The notes beneath the pieces were generated by a model. The model was given only the letters and a program-made list of their open reading frames with translations, had not been told where the DNA came from and did no database searches. Below, in pieces: positions 26,642-36,016 of a stretch of 64,000 nucleotides of DNA. Both the position numbers and the translations under genes were made by a program. The stretch spans positions 124,001 to 188,000 of the forward strand of contig CAINMV010000029.1 in NCBI GenBank assembly GCA_903850915.1. Direction: 5' to 3'. How positions within the stretch are numbered: the stretch's first letter is position 1; each line of letters opens with the position of its first letter. Source of the stretch: an uncultured Bacteroidota bacterium. Its GTDB lineage: Bacteria; Bacteroidota; Bacteroidia; UKL13-3.

Positions 26642-28546
26642 ATGCTTTCACCAAACGACATTCTCAAGCAATATTGGGGACATGATGCATTCCGTGATTT
26701 ACAATTAGAAATTATCAATGCGACATTGAATAAGAACGATGTTCTCGCATTACTTCCTACTGGTGGAGGTAAATCTATTTGCTTTCAGGTACCAGCAATT
26801 TGCATGGAAGGGATTTGCTTAGTAATTAGCCCTTTAATTGCGTTGATGAAAGACCAGGTGGAGAACCTTCGCAATAAGAAAATCCCTGCAGCTGCCATTT
26901 ATAGTGGCATGAGCAAGCGGGAGATTGAGACTACTTTTAATAATGCAGTGAATGGTGCCTATAAATTTCTTTATCTGTCGCCAGAACGACTTCAAAACGA
27001 AGATGCGCAGTCCAAAATAGCGCAGATGAGCGTGAATTTGCTTGCCGTTGATGAAGCACATTGTGTTTCACAATGGGGCTATGATTTCCGACCAGAATAT
27101 CTGCTAATTGCCAACATCAGACAAATAATAAAAGAAGCCCCCATTTTAGCATTGACCGCCTCTGCTACAGCTGCTGTGGTTGAGGACATTCAACTGAAAT
27201 TAAACTTTAAAAAGAATTTAGTTTTCAGAAAAAGCTTCGAACGAAAAAATCTCCAATACGTTGTTCGTGGCACAGATGACAAATACAATAAAGTACTTGA
27301 AATATGTAATAAAATAAAAGGAAGTGGACTAATTTATGCCAACAATCGCAGGCAAACCCAAGAGCTAGCATCTTGGCTTAGAAACAATAAAATTGATAGC
27401 TTTCATTACCATGCTGGTTTAAATAATAAAGAACGGAATAAAATTCAAGAGGATTGGATTAAGAACAAAATTCGTGTAATTGTATGTACAAATGCCTTTG
27501 GTATGGGAATTGACAAACCTGATGTTCGTTTTGTAATTCATTATCAAATGCCTGTATCTTTAGAAGCTTACTATCAGGAGGCTGGACGAGCAGGTAGAGA
27601 TGGACAGCGGTCGTTTTGCGTAGTATTGCACCACCCAACCGACGAAAAGAATGCACGTAGTTTACTTGAATTAAAGTATACCCCAATAGCAGAAGTAAGA
27701 CGTGTTTACGAGTTAATCAGCAACTATTTGCATGTTCCATTAGAAGGTGGTTTCGACCAAAGTTATGACTTTGAACTTGCCGCATTTTGCAAAGCCACAC
27801 AACTTAATCCATTGATGGTGAATTCAGCATTAAAGACGCTCGAACAAAACCAACTTATGATGGCATCTCAATCCTTTTATTCACCCTCAAAATTACAGTT
27901 ACTTGCCGATTCAAATACACTATATCAGTATCAATTAAAAAACCAATTTCATGATGCAATAATAAAAACTATAGTACGCAGTTATGGAGGAATTTTTGAC
28001 TACTATATCAACATCAATGAAAAAGAGATTGCAGCGAGAACGCCCAATAGCACTGAAGCAAAAGTTATAGCATGTCTGCAACAATTGCACCAACTAAAAT
28101 TCGCTGACTATGTGGTGCAAACCGATTCACCGAAAATAATTTTTCTTACGGCTCGTCTTCCTTCAAAACACTTAGAAATTGATGAGAAATTGCAAGTTCA
28201 ATTAAAGCAAAACGATGTTGTAAAAATAAACAGTGCTTTTGAATATGCAAATCAAACTCAGAATTGCAGAAGCCAGAAAATCCTGATTTATTTTGATGAA
28301 ATTAAGACCTTGCCTTGTGGCGTTTGTGATGTTTGTTTGAATTATTTTAAAGATACCCTGCCCAAAGAAAAGTTCAATGCGATTCATTTTGCCATTAATG
28401 AAATAGTCCATAAGCAACCTTCAACGTTAACTTCACTTTTAGGGCAGCTTAAATTTCAAAAAAACGAAATAGAAATTGTATTAAAGTATCTGTTTTCTAA
28501 TGAGTTACTTAAATACAATAAAGATCAAAAAATAGCATTGACTTGA
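26642..28546 (+). CDS. recQ: ATP-dependent DNA helicase RecQ
   Basis: 3'-5' DNA helicase in recombination and repair. Motifs: Gln-motif region YWGHDAFRDLQLEII, Walker A LPTGGGKSICFQ, DEAH box VDEAHCVSQWGYDFRP (with the RecQ aromatic loop), ALTASATAAV, NAFGMGIDKPDVRFV and YYQEAGRAGRDG. A RecQ-Ct zinc site is visible further on (NCRSQ ... LPCGVCDVC). There is no obvious HRDC domain at the end, as in many shorter bacterial RecQ proteins. I start at the ATG at 26642 (MLSPNDILKQ, 634 residues); the frame can be extended three codons to a TTG at 26633, which is less likely. Confidence 0.94.
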   Translation: MLSPNDILKQYWGHDAFRDLQLEIINATLNKNDVLALLPTGGGKSICFQVPAICMEGICLVISPLIALMKDQVENLRNKKIPAAAIYSGMSKREIETTFNNAVNGAYKFLYLSPERLQNEDAQSKIAQMSVNLLAVDEAHCVSQWGYDFRPEYLLIANIRQIIKEAPILALTASATAAVVEDIQLKLNFKKNLVFRKSFERKNLQYVVRGTDDKYNKVLEICNKIKGSGLIYANNRRQTQELASWLRNNKIDSFHYHAGLNNKERNKIQEDWIKNKIRVIVCTNAFGMGIDKPDVRFVIHYQMPVSLEAYYQEAGRAGRDGQRSFCVVLHHPTDEKNARSLLELKYTPIAEVRRVYELISNYLHVPLEGGFDQSYDFELAAFCKATQLNPLMVNSALKTLEQNQLMMASQSFYSPSKLQLLADSNTLYQYQLKNQFHDAIIKTIVRSYGGIFDYYININEKEIAARTPNSTEAKVIACLQQLHQLKFADYVVQTDSPKIIFLTARLPSKHLEIDEKLQVQLKQNDVVKINSAFEYANQTQNCRSQKILIYFDEIKTLPCGVCDVCLNYFKDTLPKEKFNAIHFAINEIVHKQPSTLTSLLGQLKFQKNEIEIVLKYLFSNELLKYNKDQKIALT

Positions 28547-28571
28547 GGTGAGTCGATATCAGACAAAATAA

Positions 28572-28781
28572 TTATGCCTTCTTAAGAAATTCGGTTTTTA
28601 GTACCATCATGCTACCATCAATCTTGCATTCTACTTCAGCAGGATCGTCAGTTAAACGAATACTTTTAACCTTCACACCTCGTTTAAGGACCGTTGACGA
28701 TCCTTTCACTTTTAAGTCTTTTACTAAATGAACTGAATCACCGTTATTTAGTATATTTCCGTTGCTATCTTTAACTTCCAT
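28572..28781 (-). CDS. Small PhnA/YjdM C-terminal-domain protein
   Basis: 69-residue protein matching the C-terminal domain of PhnA/YjdM (VKDSNGN ... [14 protein letters not shown] ... [10 protein letters not shown] ... [18 protein letters not shown]). The N-terminal zinc-ribbon of the full-length family is absent; short stand-alone versions are frequent in Bacteroidota. Despite the historical name, a role in phosphonate use is not established for this family. It sits alone between convergent recQ and the NYN gene, with its own -7-like box upstream. Confidence 0.8.
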   Translation of the reverse strand: MEVKDSNGNILNNGDSVHLVKDLKVKGSSTVLKRGVKVKSIRLTDDPAEVECKIDGSMMVLKTEFLKKA

Positions 28782-28802
28782 AATGTATTAGATTATAATA
28801 TG

Positions 28803-28810
28803 CGAAGGTA
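28803..28810 (-). promoter_or_regulatory. Candidate -7 box TACCTTCG for the PhnA-like gene
   Basis: The minus strand reads TACCTTCGCA, one base off TAnnTTTG, 22 bp before the ATG. The identical ten bases precede rpsL (49461-49470), and rimO has TACCTTTGCA. Confidence 0.5.
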
Positions 28811-28883
28811 AAAATATTTTGTTGGGTTTTTTGATAAAATTAAGGAGCCTTTAACTGAAGAAACATAATTTATTCATTAATTA

Positions 28884-29723
28884 CTATTTCTTAGAACGTG
28901 TATGATGTTTTACTTTGTTTAAAGCTTTTAAATTTGTTTTAAATTGGAGTATCGAATTTGATTCGAATTTGCGAATATAAATGTGCTTAATATTATTTTT
29001 ACCCGTATCGCGTTCGTCAATTTCGAATTTATTCATGCTTCTAATTAATGGAAGCATTTTAGAATAGCCGTAATTTCTAGAGTCAAAGTCCGGTTTCTTT
29101 TTCAACAATAAATTACCCAACTCTCCTAGAAAGGCATATCCATTTTCATCCGCTAAGTCAGAGATACTATCGGTAAATAACTTTATTATTTCAGGGTCAA
29201 TTTTACTTAATGGCTTATTACCGGAATTCGGAGTTTTCTTCGAAACCTCTCTACTATCATTCTCGGCTAAACTTGCGATTTCAGGTTTTAATATTTCAAT
29301 ATAAATAAACTTATCGCATGCCGTAATGAATGGATTTAACGTCTTCTTCTCACCAATGCCTATCACCTTCATTCCAGCCTCACGCAGCCTGGTTGCTAAG
29401 CGAGTAAAATCACTGTCGCTCGAAACAATACAAAACCCATCCACCTTACCTGTGTACAATATATCCATGGCGTCAATAATTAGCGCGCTATCGGATGCGT
29501 TTTTCCCAGTGGAATAACTATATTGTTGAATCGGAGTAATAGCATTTTCTAACAATACCTTTTTCCATCCAGAGACAGTGGGCTTTGTCCAATCGGCATA
29601 TATCCTTTTAAAAGTAGGGGTGCCATATTTAGCGATCTCTTCAAACATTTCTTTCACATTAGCATAAGGCACGTTATCAGCATCAATAAGCACAGCTAGT
29701 TTAAGGTCTTTTTTTAATTCCAT
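28884..29723 (-). CDS. NYN-domain (LabA/PIN-like) protein with C-terminal OST-HTH/LOTUS domain
   Basis: Predicted RNA-binding nuclease-like protein. Residues about 8-150 are a NYN/PIN fold with the acidic motifs VLIDADNVP near 11, DSALIIDAMD near 78 and SSDSDFTRLATRLREAG near 100; these aspartates form the metal site in active members. After a polar linker, residues about 190-265 resemble an OST-HTH/LOTUS domain (LGELGNLLLKKKPDFD ... GYSKMLPLIRS). The combination is widespread in bacteria and suggests action on structured RNA, but the target is unknown. It ends in a basic tail (KHHTRSKK). Confidence 0.87.
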   Translation of the reverse strand: MELKKDLKLAVLIDADNVPYANVKEMFEEIAKYGTPTFKRIYADWTKPTVSGWKKVLLENAITPIQQYSYSTGKNASDSALIIDAMDILYTGKVDGFCIVSSDSDFTRLATRLREAGMKVIGIGEKKTLNPFITACDKFIYIEILKPEIASLAENDSREVSKKTPNSGNKPLSKIDPEIIKLFTDSISDLADENGYAFLGELGNLLLKKKPDFDSRNYGYSKMLPLIRSMNKFEIDERDTGKNNIKHIYIRKFESNSILQFKTNLKALNKVKHHTRSKK

Positions 29724-29902
29724 TAATTTAAAATCGATTAGTGGTAAATATCATTCGTTAGGTTATTTCTGTAAAGTTACACAAACGTTTTCGATCAATT
29801 ACAATAAGAAACAGGCATCAATCATAATAATAGTTGACTTTCATCATAGTGCAGCTAAAAGCTAAGGCCGAAATTTGTATTTGATTTTAAACAACAAATA
29901 TC

Positions 29903-30298
29903 ATGACAAATTCAAATAAAACAACCCGCCACATTGATGAATTGCATTTCGAACATAAACTATGGAAAGCTGAGCTTAATTTTTATGCCGATGAATTAAG
30001 TGTTTATAGCAACCGATTAGCAGAAGTGGCACTTAAAAACAACAAAGATGAAATGCCATCAAAAATAGAACATTTCCAAAATCAATTTTTAATCCAGAAG
30101 GAACAATTAGACATCCTTAACCATGAACTTAACTTACATCAAGATGACCTCGTGAAATTTGCGAAAGAATTTCCAATTGCCATTGACCACCGCTTATTCC
30201 CTGACCAAGAGATTTTACATGACAAGATCGATATTTTTAGGAAAATTTATATGGATCTTAAAAAAGAGGTAAATTCTTTTTTTGCGACTTGGCTTTAA
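29903..30298 (+). CDS. Uncharacterised helical protein, 131 residues
   Basis: I do not recognise this gene. The predicted protein is rich in Leu, Glu, Lys and His and looks mostly alpha-helical, with heptad-like spacing in ELNFYADELSVYSNRLAEVA and IQKEQLDILNHELNLHQDD, so a coiled-coil or four-helix bundle is likely. No signal peptide, membrane segment or metal motif is evident. It stands alone between the divergent NYN gene and a convergent YHYH gene and ends just before a strong terminator, which supports it being real. A stress-related or regulatory role would be guesswork. Confidence 0.7.
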   Translation: MTNSNKTTRHIDELHFEHKLWKAELNFYADELSVYSNRLAEVALKNNKDEMPSKIEHFQNQFLIQKEQLDILNHELNLHQDDLVKFAKEFPIAIDHRLFPDQEILHDKIDIFRKIYMDLKKEVNSFFATWL

Positions 30299-30325
30299 TC
30301 TTTAATGCAACGTTAATTTCAAACG

Positions 30326-30359
30326 AAAAGCCCCTAAATGTTTAAATTTGGGTGCTTTT
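30326..30359. terminator. Bidirectional intrinsic terminator
   Basis: Arms AAAAGCCCCTAAAT (30326-30339) and ATTTGGGTGCTTTT (30346-30359) pair with one mismatch and one G-T pair, followed by T's on both strands. It lies between the convergent 131-residue gene and the YHYH gene. Confidence 0.8.
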
Positions 30360-30394
30360 TGTTTGTATTAAAAACTGAAAATAAAAGTTTGTTT

Positions 30395-31762
30395 TTAGTC
30401 TTTTAAAACGCTTACCTTTCTTGTTGTAACACCTTGACTTGTTTGAATTTCCACCAAGTAATCACCATTATAAAGCGACCTAGCATCAAAGTATGCTATT
30501 GTGCTGCCTTGGTATAGTACTACTTCATCAATTACCTTTCCCGCGATATCCATCAATTTCAAAAAGCAATTTTCTGAATTTAATTCACCTACTTGAATCG
30601 CGATAATGTCGGAAGCAGGATTAGGAAAGATAGAAACGTTAAACGCTTGGTTTTTTAATGATTTAACTCCATTAGCAGGTGGAACGTAAGTTGTCACAGT
30701 TTCCGCAATGGCAGGCACCTTGGCAGCTGTTTTAACACCATAAAATGTAGGACCAACAGCATATGGATATGATGAATTCCAGTTTTCGTTAACAGTACAA
30801 AAATAAGCGTACGTTCCTGCGGGATATTCTGGAGTAACACAGAAACGGCCATTATGTTCATCCAAATAGTCTGGTGTTAATGTAGATGTGGTATTATACT
30901 CATAATCTTCCCTGAAGTAGCCCAAAGGATAGGTATTGCTTACGGCTGGACCAGCAGTTACTGTAGCTCCTGTTGAATACGTAGTTCGTGTAGTTATATT
31001 TCGTTTACTAAAACTCGACTTCATACGAACAACACCCCCTGTTCCATCTAAATTTTTATAGGCATAAGCACCATAAATTGGGAAACCATCGTACGCATAA
31101 CCAATCAATGGTGAATGTTTGGTGCTATCTATTACATAAAGCCCATCAGCTGCATATAAATTACAAACATTAGAAATAACCAACTTATCTAAGTTAAATG
31201 CACTTGGATTTTGATGATGATGATAATTCCCCATAGCTGGGTGACCTTTTGAGCAATCAAAACCAATACGTTCGGCTACCACTGCATCTCGATTCCAAAC
31301 TTGGTCGCCCATTCCTCCGAATGGCCCACCTTTTAAAGAACTCGTGGAATTCTGCCATGAAACTGCATCGCGATAATCAAATAACGCTACACCGTTAATA
31401 AAGATCCCGATATTGCCTCCATTTGTATTAGTAGGAGTTCCCGTATTTTTGGTTGGGTTTAAAGGCATTTTAAAAATGGCATTCTGACTGGTAGCAAACG
31501 AAGTGTTACCATCCAAAAACGGACCTGTAGGATACGCTGGAATTCCATTAGTTGCAACATATACAAAGCTAGCAGAGTATTTCACCGACTGAATATTTAC
31601 TAATACCGCATCGTTAATTGGAGTAGAGTTACCTGAAACATAATGACGGCCAGTGATGTTCTTAGTATTCTGCATCCACGAAAGTATCGCCGGACTCAAT
31701 TGTGCTTTAACAAATAATGAATTTAACAATAAGAAATAAGCTAAAAAAAGTGATTTTCTCAT
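30395..31762 (-). CDS. Secreted YHYH-domain protein with T9SS sorting domain
   Basis: Exported protein of 455 residues. It has a signal peptide (MRKSLFLAYFLLL ... FVKAQ, about 20 residues) and a central YHYH domain recognised by GNYHHHQNP near 175 and GYAYDGFPIYGAYAY near 218. The conserved histidines could bind a metal, but no activity is established for this family. The C-terminal 75 residues are a type A T9SS sorting domain (SIFPNPASDIIAIQV ... YNGDYLVEIQTSQG). It is therefore expected on the cell surface or outside the cell. Its long stretches of Asn, Thr, Tyr and Gly fit an extracellular protein. Confidence 0.85.
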   Translation of the reverse strand: MRKSLFLAYFLLLNSLFVKAQLSPAILSWMQNTKNITGRHYVSGNSTPINDAVLVNIQSVKYSASFVYVATNGIPAYPTGPFLDGNTSFATSQNAIFKMPLNPTKNTGTPTNTNGGNIGIFINGVALFDYRDAVSWQNSTSSLKGGPFGGMGDQVWNRDAVVAERIGFDCSKGHPAMGNYHHHQNPSAFNLDKLVISNVCNLYAADGLYVIDSTKHSPLIGYAYDGFPIYGAYAYKNLDGTGGVVRMKSSFSKRNITTRTTYSTGATVTAGPAVSNTYPLGYFREDYEYNTTSTLTPDYLDEHNGRFCVTPEYPAGTYAYFCTVNENWNSSYPYAVGPTFYGVKTAAKVPAIAETVTTYVPPANGVKSLKNQAFNVSIFPNPASDIIAIQVGELNSENCFLKLMDIAGKVIDEVVLYQGSTIAYFDARSLYNGDYLVEIQTSQGVTTRKVSVLKD

Positions 31763-31849
31763 GAAACAAAAATGTTATTTAAAACTTAGACGATGATTTA
31801 AATACAAAACATTCGAAATAAATTAAAAAAAATAACCTGGTCAACATAT

Positions 31850-33109
31850 TTAACTCAACTTGGCTAGTGCGACCTCTAGCATAGCAAACATTTCATTGAT
31901 TTCCTCTTTTTTACATGTCCCTACACTAATGCGGTACCAAGGATTTTCGGCATCACCACCGAATGCAGCAAAGGGAACTACTGCTAATTTGGCCTCAGAT
32001 AATAGATAAGATGTGGTATCTTCTTGTGTCTTTAATTCACGACCATCAATCGTTTTTTTACCACGCAATTCAACCTTAATTGTTAAGTAAATAGCCGCTT
32101 TGGGGGAAATAGCTTCAACGGGATACCCTTTGGACTTTAAAGTTATAAAACCCTGATAAAGTTTAACCAGGCGAAATTCGACTTCCGCCTTGTAATTAAA
32201 AAGAAACGTATCAATGGCATTATTCATCGGCAAATATGAGGCAACAGCTTTCTGCTCAGCCATTGGAGCCCAGGCTCCAATATGACTTAAAAACGACTTC
32301 ATTTTTGCTATTACTGAAGCTGGTCCCATGGCCCACCCCACACGCACTCCAGTAGCACAGAAAGCTTTTGAGATACCATCAATAAAGATGGTGTAATATT
32401 TCATTTCAGGTATTAATGTCACCGGATTAAAGTGTTTTGTATCACCATAAGTTAAAGTCCAATACATTTGGTCGAACATTAAATATAACTTTTTTTCATT
32501 CTCCCCGCGACATGCATTTTCTTCTATAATCAAAGCACAAATCTCTTCTAACACATCTTTACATAAAGTTGTACCTGTTGGATTCTGTGGCGTACATAAG
32601 CAAATTAAAGACGCCCCTTTTATGTTTTTACGTATATCATTTGCTGTAGGCATAAAATCATTTTCAACATGACACTGAATTTCACAGTGTTCGCCACCGG
32701 TAAGATGTGTATAGTGATTATTATTCCAACTTGGAACAGCATAGATTACTTTGTCTTTTTCATCAACGATGGTTTTAAACAAAGCATAAATTAGCGGTCG
32801 GCCACCAGATGCGATTTGTATTTCGTTCACTCCATAGTCGAGATCTTCGCGCAACTTAATAAAATCGGATACCGCCATTCTAAGTTCCAAAATACCATCG
32901 GCGGCGGGATAGTTGGTGTGATGATTACGATAGGCATCAACAATTAAATCTTCAAGCTCTTGTGGAATAGGGAAAATAAGTGGATTAAAATCACCTATCG
33001 TGTAGTTGTAAATTTTTTCTCCTTGCTCAATTCGCTGACTAATTGCATTTCCTAACTTAACAATTTCGCTTCCAATTAATGTTGTTGCAAGGTGGCTAAA
33101 CTGACTCAT
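31850..33109 (-). CDS. PLP-dependent class I/II aminotransferase
   Basis: Fold-type I aminotransferase of 419 residues. Visible: SGGRPLIYALF (cofactor phosphate region) near residue 96, CTPQNPTGT near 172, LMFDQMYW (Asp binding the pyridine nitrogen) near 209, DGISKAFCATGVRVGWAMGP with the Schiff-base Lys near 247, and the substrate-binding Arg in PWYRISVG near the end. Substrate cannot be told from sequence; aspartate/aromatic aminotransferase-like enzymes of this type are common in Bacteroidota. It appears to be a single-gene transcript with a -7 box 20 bp upstream. Confidence 0.88.
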   Translation of the reverse strand: MSQFSHLATTLIGSEIVKLGNAISQRIEQGEKIYNYTIGDFNPLIFPIPQELEDLIVDAYRNHHTNYPAADGILELRMAVSDFIKLREDLDYGVNEIQIASGGRPLIYALFKTIVDEKDKVIYAVPSWNNNHYTHLTGGEHCEIQCHVENDFMPTANDIRKNIKGASLICLCTPQNPTGTTLCKDVLEEICALIIEENACRGENEKKLYLMFDQMYWTLTYGDTKHFNPVTLIPEMKYYTIFIDGISKAFCATGVRVGWAMGPASVIAKMKSFLSHIGAWAPMAEQKAVASYLPMNNAIDTFLFNYKAEVEFRLVKLYQGFITLKSKGYPVEAISPKAAIYLTIKVELRGKKTIDGRELKTQEDTTSYLLSEAKLAVVPFAAFGGDAENPWYRISVGTCKKEEINEMFAMLEVALAKLS

Positions 33110-33128
33110 ATCGAATAATATTTTGCAA

Positions 33129-33136
33129 CAAAATTA
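33129..33136 (-). promoter_or_regulatory. -7 box TAATTTTG for the aminotransferase
   Basis: The minus strand reads TAATTTTG, an exact TAnnTTTG match, 20 bp before the ATG at 33109. No -33 element is seen at the usual spacing. Confidence 0.45.
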
Positions 33137-33284
33137 ACATTTCAAAGCCTTAGTTACGAATATTAAAATATGACTTTTAACCACCTTTGACCTTTCATTT
33201 AGCATAATTTGAAAGTAAAAACCAATGGAATTAAAGAATTGAAAATCCGAAAATTCGTTTTAGTTGTTGATGAACTTTTCCAAT

Positions 33285-34196
33285 TTAAATTTCACCATAA
33301 ATTACGGTGTTTTTAAACGCATTGTATTCTTCTAACTGAAAATTATTCATAGGTGTTCTTTGTTTAAATATCTTACCTATATTAATTATTAAACCATACA
33401 ATGCGATAATGACAGACAGAATTACGCTAAAATCTTTATTCTTAACTTTAAACAATTGATGTTTAATGCTCGAAAAGAAATAACAAAATGCTTTATCCAT
33501 GGGATAGAACATAAATATATTATACCAACCTGTTCTTAAAGACATATATCTCCGTCTAAAGTTATCTTCCTTTAGTCTTCGGTGCTTTAAATTAACCCTA
33601 TGATGGACGACAATATCCGGAGTAAATAATGTTTTCTTCCCATTAATGAAAAGATGCAAGGATGCAAAATCCTCCTCACCATAAAAGCCATACCATATTG
33701 GATAGTCCGGAATCAATTCCTATGCCTCCTTTCTACAAGCACAACCGCACCCTACAAATCCTTTAACATAGCTAACATTTGCGCATGACTTTGGGATATC
33801 ATTAAAGTAATTTTCGCTCCAAAATATATTAAATGCGAGTAGCCCAACTTCAGGATATTTATTGAAATATTCCTCGATCAAATCCGTGAAGTTTGGTGTT
33901 ATGAAATTTGCATCGTCATCCAAATTTATGGAAAATCGGGAAGGGAAATAATTATTTAACAAATCATTTCTATTTCTTAAAACACCTTTTTTAGTCTGAT
34001 TTTGAATAACCTCAATAGAAAAATTATTCTTTAGGGCTTCGGCTTGGCTTACAGAATAAGAATTGTCGTCAATAACCACAATCGGAATCTCAGGATTTTT
34101 TTCACGTAAATCAACTAAAGTAATTCTCAACTCATTAAAACGTTCACACGAAGTAATATGTATAATGCAATTTAATGACCTTACAGTTTTATCCAA
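33285..34196 (-). pseudogene. Family 2-type glycosyltransferase interrupted by one in-frame TAG
   Basis: Two stretches of one reading frame (34196-33723 and 33719-33285) are separated by a single TAG at 33720-33722 on the minus strand. Upstream part: GT-A fold with IVVIDDNSY and INLDDDANF (metal-binding DxD region). Downstream part: GFYGEEDFASLHLF, the ED motif of family 2 enzymes, then HHRVNLKHRR and a hydrophobic segment near the C-terminus. The junction reads CACRKEA-stop-ELIPDYP, a natural continuous sequence, so a point nonsense mutation (for example TGG to TAG), an assembly error or readthrough explains it. Complete length would be about 303 residues. Start codon TTG. Codon use is more AT-rich than that of neighbours. 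Confidence 0.8.
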
Positions 34197-34630
34197 GTAT
34201 AGATAATTGATGTGTATTTATTAATGTTAGTAAAAGCTAATAATATCTGAAAGTCCCTCTTTAAAAAAGGAGTTAGTTTTCAAAAATCGCGTCACTTTTA
34301 CCTCGAGAATCAGATTTAAGAACTAACATTTCTGATCCTTAGAAAAACGAAGATAATGTAATTGATTTTATAAAGCCCTAATGACTTATTGAAATTGTTT
34401 TGTATTCACACTAAAGTTATAATACGAAAGGATTTTTCAAAAAATCGATTATACTTTCATGTTGCTTAAATTATCGAAATGGCTGTTAATGATACTTTAC
34501 AGTTATTAAACAAACTAAACAAATAATTTTATGTTGAAAAAGGAATTAGTAAAAAGCGGTTCAATCAGGGGATTATACCTAATTGAACCGCTTTTGTAAT
34601 TTTGAGTTAGTTTAAAAACAAATTGATTGA
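34197..34630. other. 434-bp AT-rich intergenic region
   Basis: No convincing reading frame, tRNA or repeat is seen. It holds the upstream end of the interrupted glycosyltransferase and, at its right edge, the terminator of the T9SS cargo gene at 34552-34595. Confidence 0.6.
34552..34595 (-). terminator. Strong intrinsic terminator of the T9SS cargo gene
   Basis: A perfect 14-bp stem: AAAAGCGGTTCAAT (34552-34565) with ATTGAACCGCTTTT (34582-34595). A T-run follows on the minus strand. It lies 36 bp after the stop of the gene at 34631-35704. Confidence 0.88.
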
Positions 34631-35704
34631 CTAATTGTTTTGTAATTTTACAACTTTGCTTACCACTACTTGTTGATCGAAGATAAAACGAAGGTAATAA
34701 ACACCAGCAGGTAATTTACTTGTTACATTTTCTAATGACCCAATATGTAAACCTTCCGATTGCATATCATTCTGTACAATTTGCTCGCTGTATTTTCCAG
34801 CTAAGTCAAATAAAGTGATTGATACGGGTAGTTTTGAGCGCAAAAAATAGTTGTATGTAATTTTATCGCTGAAAGGATTAGGAAAAAGAGAAACACTCAC
34901 ATCATTTTTTCCAGAAGCATTAAGTGAACCATTAAAGCTTGAGCCAACAGAACTATTTGAAACATTACTATTGTATTGACTTGTATTGGTTGAAGCAGTT
35001 TGAATTATCTCTGTCTTGCCATTTGAAAACTTGTTTTCTACAATAGTAATTATCATTACCGGGTAACGATATCCTGTGGCATACCATGCATATTTAGAAA
35101 TGTTTATTTTTACTGATCCACATGGGTTAACTTGAATACCCGTTTTCTGAGTTTTAACACGAAGAGCATCTTTAATTACCATATCTGGCAATATTAAAGT
35201 ACCTGTAGCATCAGCAGTTACTTTGTTTTCACCACTGAAATCAATGCGGTAGTTTTCGTTAAAATAAGCCACTGCTGTAAATGGATCAGTGAATTGATCT
35301 CCATAGGCAAATGGATACTTCATTTTCAAGACGGGATTAGAGTAAACCAAATTCATGTTCTTCTCTTTATTGATATATCCCATTTCCTCTATTTTAGAGT
35401 CAGTGGTATTTAAAAAGAAGTTGTAACCTCCTTCATTTAAGGTTAAATTATGATCACCAAGACCCGATAACTGCAAGTTGTCGTTAGATTTAATCTCACT
35501 AACCGGATTTTTATCAGAATAGTTAATTTTAGAATAATCCCAAATCTGATTTAACCCGTCAGAACCTGGCGTAACAAATTCGATTTCACGTATGGTGTAA
35601 GAATCGCCAGAAATTAAACCGTTGGTTGAACGTGTTAAAGTGGTTTGCGCAAATAATCCAAATGAAGTAAAGAGCAAAGCAGTTGTAGAAAGTAAATTTC
35701 TCAT
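34631..35704 (-). CDS. Secreted protein with T9SS sorting domain, function unknown
   Basis: 357-residue exported protein. The signal peptide is MRNLLSTTALLFTSFGLFAQ. The middle has no recognised catalytic motif and looks beta-rich, with many Asn, Ser and Thr. The last 75 residues form a type A T9SS sorting domain (SLFPNPFSDKITYNY ... LPAGVYYLRFIFDQQVVVSKVVKLQ). A Ser/Asn-rich linker (SNVSNSSVGSSFNGSLNAS) precedes the sorting domain. It is a single gene with its own strong terminator. The phylum has many such unknown cargo proteins. Confidence 0.82.
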   Translation of the reverse strand: MRNLLSTTALLFTSFGLFAQTTLTRSTNGLISGDSYTIREIEFVTPGSDGLNQIWDYSKINYSDKNPVSEIKSNDNLQLSGLGDHNLTLNEGGYNFFLNTTDSKIEEMGYINKEKNMNLVYSNPVLKMKYPFAYGDQFTDPFTAVAYFNENYRIDFSGENKVTADATGTLILPDMVIKDALRVKTQKTGIQVNPCGSVKINISKYAWYATGYRYPVMIITIVENKFSNGKTEIIQTASTNTSQYNSNVSNSSVGSSFNGSLNASGKNDVSVSLFPNPFSDKITYNYFLRSKLPVSITLFDLAGKYSEQIVQNDMQSEGLHIGSLENVTSKLPAGVYYLRFIFDQQVVVSKVVKLQNN

Positions 35705-36016
35705 TATTTAAACAATATTTTAAATTTGAATACAATGATAACTAATTTTGATCGATTTTATTGCATAACATTCTAAAAATATTTATTTTTAGTTTCTAAC
35801 AGCTGTTAGTTTGCTTGTCTAATTAATTGGTCTTTTTACACTTACGGCCTAATAAAATTAAGTGTTTCAAGATTTTTTATTCGAAACTAGAATAAACCGT
35901 TAGTCGGCAATTGCGAATTGTCAACGAATTGATTTGAGCTGGATGGATTATAAAAAAGTGCCCTCGAAATATTAGTTCGAAAGTGCTTAAATGATAATTG
36001 GCAGAAAGAAATTAAT
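35705..36016. other. 312-bp intergenic region between T9SS gene and nuoN
   Basis: AT-rich, no reading frame. It must contain the promoter of the T9SS gene and the end of the nuo transcript. A weak inverted repeat (TCGAA ... TTCGA near 35963-35980) is the only hairpin I see for nuo termination; it lacks a clear T-run. Confidence 0.5.

Noticed and set aside
34556-34570. GGTTCAATC stretch resembling the T-loop of a tRNA
   Set aside because: It is one arm of a perfect 14-bp inverted repeat with flanking T-run; no acceptor, D or anticodon stems fit around it.
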